Part shown: positions 11,601 to 21,600 of the stretch, one piece after another
Layout: each line of letters opens with the position of its first letter
Position numbering within the stretch: position 1 is the stretch's first letter
From: Lumbricus rubellus
Lineage: Eukaryota; Annelida; Clitellata; Crassiclitellata; Lumbricidae
DNA length: 64,000 nt
Assembly: GCA_945859605.1 (NCBI GenBank)
Contig: OX243811.1
Location: forward strand, 62,880,131 to 62,944,130
Direction: 5' to 3'
Translations under genes and position numbers: made by a program
Notes under the pieces: generated by a model
What the model was told of the DNA's origin: nothing
Databases searched by the model: none
The model's input: the letters and a program-made list of their open reading frames with translations, nothing else

Positions 11601-12870
11601 GCTATCACCAGCTTCCCCAGCTTCCACTAACACGTTCCTCATTATTTGATAGCCCAGGCAAATTTCTTTCTTTGTTGTCTTAGGACCAGGTTTTTAATTT
11701 TTTTATTTGGCACTGGGATCGCCTTTCATTGACCCAAGCTCCGGGAGGCACTTTACAAATAGGCTATATTGCCCTATACATACAATAGCCTACAATATGT
11801 AAATGTAGGCTACATAAACTCATAAGCCTACATGCACAACATTGCACACACGCATACACAAAAACAAACGAATACATATTATGTGCACATAATATGTAGC
11901 CTGCCCTACACACATAAATACACAGATGCATAGGCTCACACACATTTATACGAGCATAAAACACTACAATGTAGGCCTACGTATATACGTTGATCAAAGA
12001 CACTCACCAACAGACGCTGCTACCATTATGATATTGACGGTAGCCTATTTAATTAAGTCAATAGCATTTTTGTCATCATCATTGAATCTTAGAGACGTGT
12101 TTTCTCTGATCTTCTGAAAATAAACAGGTGAAGAAACTCCGCCGAATCCACGTAGAAGGGCAATCATTATGTACGACCGGGAATTTCTTCTTCAGCTTCG
12201 GTATATGCCAGAGTCATTGAAGACTCCTCTATGGTTATCAGACTGTCCAGACATCTCGCTAAGTATGCGAGCCTCGGTGAGAAAACTGCTTTCCTAGAAC
12301 TTGAACGTGCAATGAATTGCAGTAGTGTGCACTTCTTGCTGGAGTATTAAATGGGAGGTGGCATTTTATTATCTTGGGAATACACTCAGTGTCATTCTAA
12401 CTTGCGGGTGTAAATTTTGTAAAATTAGCTAAATGTGGAAATTCTTTGTGTTCAAAAGATGAAAAATAAATAAGCTTCTTATAGGCTACTGTAAAAAAAT
12501 AATAATAACAACAATAATTATAACTGGCTGACACTGATCTTATCATCTAACAAGGGTGAACCGATAATAAATATTAATAATTATGATAATTATGGTTTTG
12601 AGTGAATTGTTTGCTTACTATCAATTTCATAACTTGTTTCATGCAAGGGTTTTGAATCAACCATTGCTTTTATTTCATTTATAGTTACCGCACAGAGATA
12701 CTCCCAGCCAAACACATCACGAGATCACGCCTCGCTTTGCACCTCAGCCACTGGATACAAGCGGGACATCAGTGAAACGCGACAGCTCACAAAAACGAAG
12801 TAAAGGTCGCAGTAGACGGCCGCAGTTCACATGTGAAGAATTGTCAATAATTAAAACAGGGCAGGCGTGA
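4547..12870 (+). CDS. Predicted TRIM-eIF4G chimeric gene (whole model)
   Basis: Proposed exons: 4547-5645, 6182-6360 (or -6343), 7562-8123, 9364-9512, 9917-10031, 10746-10894, 11299-11413, 12128-12276 and 12685-12870. With the 6360 donor all phases close (1,0,1,0,1,0,1,0), giving about 900 codons with no internal stop. Order of parts: RING, two B-boxes, coiled coil; eIF4G-like I-I-D-P-S-T-G motif; Gln/Glu/Lys-rich linker; then three copies of an eIF4E-binding exon plus a short follow-on exon. In canonical eIF4G the DPxTG motif and linker precede the same YDREFLL helix, so the order is conserved while the PABP-binding N-terminus is replaced by a TRIM exon. I infer an eIF4E-binding E3 ligase or translational regulator. 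The alternative is a stand-alone TRIM gene beside a broken eIF4G duplicate. The exon 2 donor is the weakest point. No MIF4G exon follows the array. Confidence 0.55.
6182..6360 (+). CDS. Exon 2: eIF4G-like I-I-DP-x-TG motif
   Basis: A strong polypyrimidine tract and AG (gcttttttcag) precede base 6182. Joining it to the TRIM donor at 5645 completes a valine codon and keeps the frame open. Residues include K-L-K-N-A-I-A-I-I-D-P-S-T-G-E-N-V, which matches the short K-x-I-x-I-x-D-P-x-x-G motif in the N-terminal half of eIF4G proteins. Two donors are possible: GTAACT after 6343 (better consensus, phase 1) or GTAGTG after 6360 (weaker, phase 0). Only the second keeps exon 3 in its long open frame; otherwise an unseen small exon would be needed. 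The intron to exon 3 holds a hAT-like insertion. Confidence 0.6.
6740..7263. mobile_element. hAT-like non-autonomous element, 524 bp
   Basis: Terminal inverted repeats begin CAGGGGTTCTCAACC and end GGTTGAGAACCCCTG. The element is flanked by a perfect 8-bp duplication CTATAGAC at 6732-6739 and 7264-7271, the target-site size of hAT transposons. Sub-terminal regions are rich in GCGACACACC-type repeats on both arms. No transposase is encoded. It lies in intron 2 of the TRIM-eIF4G gene model. Confidence 0.9.
7562..8123 (+). CDS. Exon 3: charged eIF4G-type linker
   Basis: The exon follows an AT-rich acceptor (tttttatag) and is open from its first base, well upstream of any ATG, which argues for an internal exon. 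It encodes about 187 residues: a short A-L-K-I-K-S-E-F start, a central Glu/Gln/Lys-rich stretch likely helical or disordered, and a Ser/Thr-rich end. Low-complexity acidic linkers sit at this position in eIF4G, between the DPxTG motif and the eIF4E-binding helix. A GTAAAC donor after 8123 leaves phase 1, the phase accepted by the eIF4E-binding exons downstream. If unspliced, the frame stops at 8158. Confidence 0.55.
8159..8675. other. Intron sequence before the tandem array
   Basis: AT-rich and dense in TAGGCCTA-type words. No exon was recognised. Confidence 0.4.
9364..10031 (+). CDS. eIF4E-binding module, copy 1 (exons A and B)
   Basis: Exon A (9364-9512, 149 nt) enters in phase 1 and leaves in phase 0. 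It reads E-E-T-P-P-N-P-R-R-R-A-I-I-M, then Y-D-R-E-F-L-L-Q-L-R-Y-M-P-E-S-L. YDREFLL is the canonical Y-x4-L-phi helix by which eIF4G docks on eIF4E; the following M-P...L-K-T-P...P-D-I-S fits the eIF4G continuation (FMP...KP...PIS). Exon B (9917-10031, 115 nt) enters phase 0 and leaves phase 1 at GTAAAG. It includes E-I-F-E-S-F-A, where eIF4G has D-F-T-P-S-F-A, and ends in a basic K-R-D-S-S-Q-K-R. Read unspliced, exon A stops 16-18 bp past its donor. Confidence 0.7.
10746..11413 (+). CDS. eIF4E-binding module, copy 2 (exons A and B)
   Basis: Exon A is 10746-10894 and exon B is 11299-11413, each exactly 1382 bp after its copy 1 counterpart with the same acceptors and donors. The YDREFLL helix and flanks are unchanged from copy 1, and exon B is the same E-I-F-E-S-F-A version. 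Copies 1 and 2 are therefore the most recent pair. Phase 1 in and phase 1 out lets this pair be added or skipped without breaking the frame. Confidence 0.7.
12128..12870 (+). CDS. eIF4E-binding module, copy 3, with possible terminal exon
   Basis: Exon A (12128-12276) matches the other copies except one visible Asn-to-Asp change (TCAAACTGT to TCAGACTGT). Exon B starts at 12685 and differs from copies 1 and 2 at about 16 of 115 bases, changing about 10 residues. It reads E-I-T-P-R-F-A-P, closer to the eIF4G D-F-T-P-S-F-A block, so this version looks ancestral. If the GTAAAG donor at 12800 is not used, the frame continues through K-G-R-S-R-R-P-Q and F-T-C-E-E-L-S-I-I-K to a TGA at 12868-12870, a natural C-terminus. 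An AATAAA lies at 13215-13220. The alternative is splicing to an exon I cannot find before the LTR element. Confidence 0.6.
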
Positions 12871-13441
12871 AATCAAGCAGTCGTCATTAATGGTTATTTG
12901 CATAGGCCTACTATTACAGATAATACAGAAATGGAGAAATGCTTTGAACCAATGTTTTTTCTTCAAATTAATACCACATTTTTATGTGGGGCTTCGAAGT
13001 GATATTTGCACGTATTGTTGAACACGAAAAATCAGCAAACTGCTGCGCAAATCAATACTTTTGAAGCTACTGCCATGTGTTAATTAAGAATAAGACTAAC
13101 TTTGTACTTCCAGAAAAACTGTATTCTTTATGAAAATTCATTTTAATTTGTAATCAGAGAAACTAGTGGTAGCCGATCTAATCACGAAATAATCCTTTAT
13201 AGGTCTACCAACGAAATAAATAAGTGAGAAAGCCTTTAAGTTTAAATAATGCAAGTCATTAGCTTGCATTTACAAAGTAGACAGCTAAATGCTAATATTG
13301 CACTGTTATCTTATCTTCATATGCCTGACTAACTGAATGACTGTTACTAATGATTTCGATTCAAATACTTTTTTCAGTTTCAAATTTTCTATATCTCTTG
13401 ATGTACCCATGTGCGGTGTGTCACTTGGTTTTCTATTAAAC

Positions 13442-13482
<41 letters not shown>

Positions 13483-14684
13483 GCTATAGTAGCCTATAGT
13501 GTCATTGAATCATGAAAGTATGTTATTAGCTGCTACAATGCAGCTACACGCTCGAGTATTAGCCTACTTCACAATGGTCCTTTTCGAAGAACTGCGAGCT
13601 CATTGATACACCCAATTGATGCTGCAAAAATTAAAGCTACACATTCGAAATATTGTGCCAGATAAGATTGCACCAGTGATTTTCTCGGTAACAGCATGAT
13701 GTTGTGTCGACAAATCTCTAGCATAATAATTATTATAGTACGTGCAGTTCTGAAGGTAGGCCTATGTATCAGAAGCGCGTGAAAATTCTTATTCGGACTA
13801 TAATTTGCTTCAGCTGTAACACTGTTGTCAACCACGTAGCGACTGCCATCTGTGGAATAGGTGTTATCTAAATCCAAAACAAGAATATTAAATTGAAATT
13901 TTCATGCAGTTGACCTGACAGACATCGGAACCAGATTATGAAGATTCCAGGGGACTCAATAAACCCAATAATAAACGAGACAGTTGGAAGCGATTCGCTT
14001 GAAATCAAATAAAAGCGCACATTCTCCAGCAAGACCACATTTCAATATCAAAAGGTCCTGTGATGAAAGCAATCTGAGTTCGAAGTCGTTTGAGTCAGTC
14101 CTGATTGGAATTTGGGAGTGAGTAGCCAGTAGGCGCCCCAGGCAACAGTACCGTCTGCTTTGCCTGTGCCAGAGGCCGGTGTCGCGTGCATAGGCGTAGG
14201 CTACGGGAGATTTCAGCGGTGGGGGGGGGAAAGATTTAACTTCTGCCTGAAAAATATCTCCGGAATAAATGACTTCGTGGGTTGAAATCTCGAGGTGTGA
14301 AATTTTTTCCAAGGCAAAAAAATTGACCTCATTTTTAGTCTGGATTACTCTTACAGACAATTTTCTTGACTCAAGGCAACGCTCGAGAATAAGCTTGTGC
14401 CCCGCGCTTGGCTTTCGAGTACCGGTAGCGCTTTTTAGAAGTTTGGGGGTTACGATTACGATTGTGATAAAAAAAACTAGGCTAATATTATCTATCGGAT
14501 TGCTAATCTACTTAAATAAGTAATGTTATGAAATCCGCCGCTGCTCGTACTTTTCACTGCCAGACAGTGCCAGTCCCAAGCCTAGAGAAAGAGGGTGGAG
14601 ACATTAATTATTATGTCTTACTGACTAAAACTCTCCAGATGACGTTAAAACATGATGCGCTGTATTTGAGCATTAATACTGTAA
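12871..14684. other. Non-coding stretch after the array
   Basis: AT-rich, with AATAAA at 13215-13220 (possible polyadenylation signal for the chimeric gene) and a TA microsatellite at 13444-13478. No MIF4G or other exon was recognised. Open frames on either strand (for example 13956-14360 minus) have no family resemblance. Confidence 0.4.
13444..13478. repeat. (AT)n microsatellite
   Basis: About 17 uninterrupted AT dinucleotides. Confidence 0.95.
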
Positions 14685-14844
14685 GCGCCTCAAGCAAGGT
14701 GAAGTCCCCCCCCACCCCAAGAAAAAGAAGCTAGATTCGAGAAGAGAGTCGAAAGAAGTTAGATTGCCAGACAGAGTTGCAAAGCGAACAGAAGGAGAAA
14801 GCGAGTTCCAAGAAGAAGGACCAATTTACGTTCCCATGAACTGA
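14685..14844 (+). other. Possible orphan exon, unrecognised
   Basis: An open stretch ends at TGA 14842-14844 and encodes a basic then acidic sequence with K-E-V-R-L-P-D-R-V-A-K-R near the middle and G-P-I-Y-V-P-M-N at the end. It has gene-like codon texture but I recognise no family. It starts after a C-rich run without a good acceptor and lies only 100 bp before the LTR element. It could be the 3' end of a host gene or part of an old mobile element. Confidence 0.25.
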
Positions 14845-14944
14845 AATATTGGGGTCATCTCTTGTTGCTGTTTAATGACACTACATGTGTCATATCAAGA
14901 AAGATTAGTGTCACCCTCCTGCGTTTTCTGCATGGGACTGGCAC

Positions 14945-16532
14945 TGTTGCGCGCGTCCCCCCAGCCAAAAGAACACCCCTATTCAACCTCAAGTCAAGGT
15001 TTCTGTCCTCATATTTCACGCAGGGTCTCTCTGGCCGAGGAGCAAGGCGGGGAGGGGCTTCAGCATTAAGTTCCAGGTACTCCGTTCTCTTCCCTCGAAA
15101 ACCCGGCACCCCCGAGGCAACATCCAGTGTGGATTCTGAACCCTCTTCTTCCTCATTACCAGGTACCAAGGATGACTTAAGGCGACATATGTCCACGGCT
15201 CTCTGTGGGAGAGCAACAGCCCCTATTTCAGACTGTTCTGGGTTCAGATCCCCTCCACTTATTCGACGGGTTCCCATCCATCCGGGTTGCTCAGCGGTAT
15301 CAGGGTCTAGGGCATTATTTTCTCCAGCATATTGCCTCAGATGTTTTTCTAACTGTTCGTGTTTCTCAATTAAGGCCTGCATTTGGGCTTCCTGGCGCTC
15401 CATAAATTCTTCAACAGTGCACGATACTATTTGGGAGGGGGTTGTCTCTTCTTCCTCCCCTTCACTAACTTCCTCTTCTGAATTATTACTTGACATAATG
15501 TTCAATGAGTAAGGACTTCTTAATAACTCTGATGAATTAAGAATTAAGCCTAAGTATTCACCACATATCTTCAAGTTAAAGGTTTTAATCAACACAATTG
15601 CAAACACTTGACTATCGGTAATCAGTAAATGATATTTAAGCGAAAGAGAAATTAATCAGCATGATTATATCGCATTGATTTATGTAAATTCGAGAACATC
15701 TATCACTGTTTCGCAGACACGGTTTTCTTTCCGTGTGAAGCACTCGCTACCATCTAATTAATTAACACTAATGAGTTAAGCCTAATCAGTTCTTCAATTA
15801 AGCACCACACGCAATGCGACCAATTATAATTGTCTATTCTAGCGATATTCACTGCGAAATATTATTTATAATAATATCTCATTTAAGCTTCTCGGTTCCA
15901 CAGCAATATGAAATTTAAGGGGATACTTCTCTGCACTCCAGATAATAATTTCAGTAAACGTTGACCACGGAAATACCAGTCACCAAATTGACCACCAGAA
16001 GAAATGAAACGGCGGAAGAATTTCAACTTCCAAAGTATGACAAATATTCTTCAAAACTGTTTTCAGACACCCTGGTCTCGTCAATATGAAGGCCCAATTT
16101 CTTGGCTGCACGGCAGAAATTCGATTACTAGTTTCTTCGCGTAAATTTGGATCGCAATCTTATTCGATTTCTACCACAATTTCAACGATTCGAGCACAGA
16201 GATGTTGCTTCGTCAACCGCCACCGTCTGTCTGAAGGTTTCAGTCCTTCCAGCCAATCACAGGCCACATCCGGGACTCGTCGGAGTCACGGGATCAAGGG
16301 GGATCCAATGAAACCTGTTGCGTTGCCGCCGGACTAAAAATAGAGTGGCATAATGAGCTGTTCTCCCAGAATAAATAATAATACACCGGAGGTCGCTCTA
16401 AAACGCGGCTACACCACCGGAGACCGACCGAAGGTTTGATGTTAAGGCCGAAATTCGATTAGGCCGCAAATTTATAAAGGCCGTAAAATTATTAAGGAAT
16501 TATTAACGATCCAACTTTTCACGATCGTTACA
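14945..16532 (-). repeat. LTR (3' LTR in element orientation)
   Basis: Carries a copy of the first 184 gag codons (ATG at 15496, minus strand). Past its end the frame runs about 30 codons into host flank and stops near 14855. Confidence 0.92.
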
Positions 16533-18636
16533 CCCTCACCAGCCCCCTGAATTTTTCACCATGGGGAAAAATCTATCAGCTCCTGCTGATCATAACCGAG
16601 AAACTTAATTTCAGTGTCACCATAAACAATTCTATAGTCGAGATATCTAATTAAACATCGAAAGTCTTAACGGACAGACTTGTACAAAGGCACCTATCGG
16701 AAAATATAACGGACAGATCACGATTTAACGTTATGGCAGAAAGCAATCAAGTATCAAAACATTCACCGAGTAGAGTTCACTAAGTCCAACTCAATTACAA
16801 TCATAATCAATGATCTACGACGTAGCAACACTTCAACTGCGATTACAATATGGCTAGAGATGTACCACATCTCAAGTAAATCTCACAAAACTTTGCAGGT
16901 CGTTACAGAACTTAAAGTTCTCGGGAAGCACATGTCGACTTAGACACATAAAAGAAAACACAACAGTTTCAAACAAAATTGCAGGGAATGATTCTACTAG
17001 CAGTTACATCTTAAGCGGTACGAGATGGCAGCAGCAACTGATCAAGGTTAATAGCAAAGCATGACAGGTTAAACGAACAATCATATTACTATAATCATTA
17101 CTTTCATCCAATACCATCACTTGCTCGGGACCACTTACAAGGATAAATAAATGTCTTCCTAAAACACTAAAAGGTCATGCCCCGGCACCATATTCAGTAC
17201 AACATTATTCATTTAAACGGAGCAACATATCAAGTAACATCAAGAAGTCGCAAATGTATCGAATCACATCACAAGGCACCAGCATGTCAAAGCCAACACT
17301 TATCTCATCACTCCGACAATTCATCTGCACACAGCATCACAACAATCTTGCTCCTAACCGTCAGACTAAACTACAGCTCAAGTAATACTCAGGGCTAGAA
17401 ATCAACAACACTTTTAACTAATGCTGTATTCCATTTACACCACCCTTACAGACACTACATCAACCACCACGATTGCAACGAACTCCTTTCTGAGCATTCA
17501 TAAACATGGGCAGTCAGTACATCATCACAGACAGAACATATTACACTTAGGCTGAGACTACTAAACAAAGGCTTTCTGTTTAGCTAAGCATTATCAATAC
17601 GCACTAGGGCGGCATTATCCTCGACCTAAGCGATAATTTCTCCACGTCCCCCTTCCAAGACGGAGTACAACAGAGCAGACCACCCGAGACAAGTTAAACA
17701 AAGGGATCTACTGTTTAGTAAAACATACCCTAGAAACTAACGGGTTTCTCCCTGACCTATATGCTATGACCTCTCCACGTCTACTTTACAAGACGGAGTA
17801 CAACTGAGTAGGACAGTAACGCTGACTAGTAAGCAAAAGGGTTTACTGCTTAGTAAAGCATACCAAAGAAACTAGGCCGTCTACAGCTCACAACTCTACA
17901 CCAGGTCATCTGTCTCACCTCTCATATAATATAAACTGACTGCGGAGACATTAGACAACTCACAAGTCTACAATCTATCTTACTCACGAACTACTCGGAG
18001 CTTACACATCACACAGACATACTAATTTCTTTCACACACTCAACTAATACAACTCGCTAATCAACATTCAAAGACTATGTCCACTAACTGCTACAAAGGT
18101 CAAGCTACTCATAATTCAATATGCTAAATAATACCTTCCTAACTTTTATAATTATGCACATTCAACTTTAAAATACATTCACCACAGTTACTGAGCTCAG
18201 CTACTCATAATCTAACATATTAGGTGATACCTTATTACCTTTCAATTATAATTACGCAGTCAACATTAGAAATGCATACAGAACATTTGCCTTTTCTTCT
18301 CTGGCAACCACAAAAAGAATGCAATGAAACACACAAGTAACCAATCTTATCTATAATCATGAACCAATCATAGATGTTCATTCACAAAATTCATCTGCTT
18401 CCATATGCATACCAAAGAACATAAAAATACTGGACTCAGTGTTACATCATACATCAACTAAACAAGGGGTACTCTAACCTCTAAGCTATTACTCCGTCGC
18501 CATTATGCGACTCACATCAGCATTTCCACAATCATACTTCATTCACAATAACCATTAATGTGAGCGCTACATAAAAATTCAACTGCACAAAATAAACACA
18601 AACAACTTAACTAACAGCCCATCACATTATTTTACA
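16533..18636 (-). other. Non-coding internal tail of the LTR element
   Basis: No frame resembles a pol domain on either strand. It contains a degenerate duplication of about 180 bp around 17640-17830 (CTCCACGTC... with AAGACGGAGTACAAC in each copy). The segment nearest 16533 carries the polypurine tract on the minus strand. This region replaces pol. Confidence 0.7.
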
Positions 18637-21600
18637 TTACTGCCTATACCCGGGCCCATTCCCGTGGTTCCTAGTGGGACTCGAGCGCTGTATAAACCTT
18701 CTTGCAAATTCACAATTATCTTGCACATGTTTAATCGATACAGCCACAAAATCATCTTTATTCAACACAACATCAGCAATCTGCATATTCTCTAAAACTA
18801 GACTAATTGGCTGATGATTCTGGGTGACTCCGGTGCTTTCGCTCTCGCCGGCTCGATGAGCGGAGAGGACGAATGGAGGATGCACATCCCAATCCGATGG
18901 ATCCTGGGCTACCACCTTGGCAGCAGAGACTTGGAGCGAAGATTCCGTAGAGGACGTTTCTGGCGTCGCAGATTCCGGTTGTTTCTCCACATCTTCCTGA
19001 AGATGGATCCCTCCCGGGCGATGAATTCGTTCGAAGGTTCTTTGCTCCTTCTCACCATCTGATGCAGCCCGAGGGTCACGAGTTACTACGATTCTTCTGC
19101 ACAGTCTGGAGCGAGGTTTGCAATGAACTGAGAACTTGTGCTCCCCCACCAGAACCCAGTTATGACCCACATGCCATAAAACGTTTTCGTCCTTCATCCA
19201 CGAGAGACCCAGAATTAGTTCGGAAACCTGTTCAGTCACCAAGCAGGGTATCTCGAATGGTCGGCCTTCAATCTGCAACTTCAGTTTCGTTTCGCCGAGT
19301 ACACGGATGGCTGAACCATTTGCTGCTAACAGGGATTGCTTAGAATGTTGGATCTCGGCAGGGTCTACCAACGAAGCAGGGCACAGAGTCATTTCACACC
19401 CCGAGTCCAGCAGCCCCAGCAAATGTTTACCTTTTATGGTTACGGAAAGGTAAGCGTCATTTCGTCCCTTCACATGTCTCGCATTGTTCACCGTGTTCGA
19501 TTCTGGTTCTTGTTCTTGTTCTCTCTGCCATGTGTTGTCTGTCCTGCTAGGGCAAACTCGAGAAAGGTGCCCGGGTTGATTACACTCGTAGCAGCGTCTG
19601 TTGTCTCGGGCTTCTCCTTGGAAACGGTTATTTGGACGGCGATCCCCCGGTTGGTTCCTGAAGCCATTGTTTTCCTTCGGTTGAAACGGTCGTCGCGGTT
19701 GCCACTGTCGAAATTGTCCATCAGCAGAAGTAGTATTCGGTTGCGGGGACCACTTCTGAAGCATTTCTTCCATCTTCCGGGTCATCTGTTCTTGAAGTCG
19801 GTTCAACTTTTCGTCAAGGTCAAGTTCGGTTTCTTTCACATTCGAAATGCGCCCAGGACGACGATCACGACGATCGGCAGCGTCTTCATCCGACCAGCGG
19901 TAGCCTTCCAGTCTCATGGCGATTTTGTAGGCGTTGTCTAAGGTGGCTGGTTCTCTTTCTCGTACCTTCAGGGCCAGATCTTTATCTCGTAGAGCATCCA
20001 GGAATGCTCTGATAGCGATGGTCTCGCTGTGCGTTGATGTTGGTCCCGGAAATGCGAGGATCATCAGTTTCCGGATATCTTGAGCCAGTGAACCAAGGTC
20101 CTCGCCCACCTTCTGGCGACGAGTGTTCAATTTAGTTTGATACAGAGCAGCTTGATCGGTGCTTCCGTATCGCAGTTTCAATCTACTGACCAGATCAGCA
20201 CTGGTCACCAAAGCTTCAGAGTCAAATTCGTGTAGCAGTTGATCGACAGGTTCAACCAAGGCACAGGTCAGTTGGGCCAGCTTCTCTTCTTCAGTCCATC
20301 TATTGTTCTTCGAGCATACCTCGAATTTCTTGAGGAATACTTCCACCGACGTCTTACCGTTGTAGCGGTCCAGCTTCATTTGCGATTTCATTCTTCTATC
20401 TGGAAAATTGGAAGATTCAGATTGTAGTTTCCCAGCAGGTTCTTTCTTTTCACTAGCAATTTCTTGGACTGCATTGTCGGTTGTCGTAGATGAATTCTGT
20501 GGAGGTTCTCTGAGTGTCTGCAGCAGGAGGCGGAGCAGTTCTTCTTGATTGAAATTCTTACGATGCTCATCGGATCTGATTTCGCTTGCACTGTTCAGTT
20601 TCACAGCAGTAGCACTGTTCGATTTCACCACAGCGTTTATCGGAACTGTTTGTGTCGCTGACGATTGCACAGAATTATTCAGCGTCGAAATCTGTTCACC
20701 ATGAGCGGTTGGATCAGCGACCAGATGCTGATATGGCGTGTAAGGCATGTACGAAGGTTGACTTGCCTTCCACCGTTGATATTCGCAGCTTTGTGTCACG
20801 TGGGTTTCCGACGACAGGTTCGGTGTCGACATGAGCGGCTGACCGGAAGGAAGGGTGAGCGTAGATATTCGTGGAGCGACGCCAGAGGGCAGGAAAGGTT
20901 TTTCGGAAGCCATGACGTTGAGCGACGACGGGGAAAAGGTGGTAGCCCATGAGATGGTTGTCGTTGTCTGTCCGGGATGTGCACCTCGAAGCACCAGATG
21001 GTTTTCCCTCAGCGATGATGGATCCCCATTATCTGAAACTAACAGTCGTGAGTTAGTACATGCTTTAACATTATTTTGCCCTAAAGCTACCGCATGGGAA
21101 TCGAGTACAAGATTATGCAAAGGCCGCATATCTTTTATTTCAGAATGCTCGCTGTCCGATAGACATTTTTCAGTTAATTGATTTCTGAATTGCATTTGTT
21201 TATTTCGCATGTAAGAGTCGAAATCAAAACCTTCATAAACAGTGTTCGTGTTATAATCATACATTGTTCGAGTATCTACTTTAGCAGCTGCAGTTGTAGT
21301 TCGGCTGTTAGATATCACTTTTGGTCGGGCGCCATAAAAATTTCCTTGAGCATCTAGTTCATCTATTTCTCCAAGAAACATTCTCCTTTCCTCAGCACCT
21401 TGGCTTAACAAGACCTCATTATTTCTGGTGACAGTTGTTGCACCAGTACTAGATTGGGTCTGAACCTCTGTACCTGAACTTAATTTCACCCCACTAATTC
21501 TGGGACCAATTGTTGCGCGCGTCCCCCCAGCCAAAAGAACACCCCTATTCAACCTCAAGTCAAGGTTTCTGTCCTCATATTTCACGCAGGGTCTCTCTGG

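Larger units (their letters stand above)
8676..12821 (+). repeat. Tandem array: three copies of a 1382-bp exon-containing unit
   Basis: Identical landmarks recur at a spacing of 1382 bp: exon starts 9364, 10746 and 12128, and the segment beginning CGCAAATCTCTAACGACTG at 10105 and 11487. The first copy, at 8711, carries an extra 12-bp duplication near 9060. By eye the units are almost identical, introns included. The exceptions are the outer edges: the first about 40 bp of copy 1 and the last about 130 bp of copy 3 differ clearly. That pattern fits unequal crossing-over or conversion with unhomogenised ends. Each unit contains one eIF4E-binding exon and one short follow-on exon. Small open frames elsewhere in the unit show no sign of being coding. 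Confidence 0.95.

Noticed and set aside
13956..14360. Minus-strand open frame of 134 codons
   Set aside because: No recognisable family, low-quality composition, no splice or start context.
14862..15512. Plus-strand frame of about 216 codons in the left LTR
   Set aside because: Antisense to the gag N-terminus and duplicated in the right LTR; no independent evidence.
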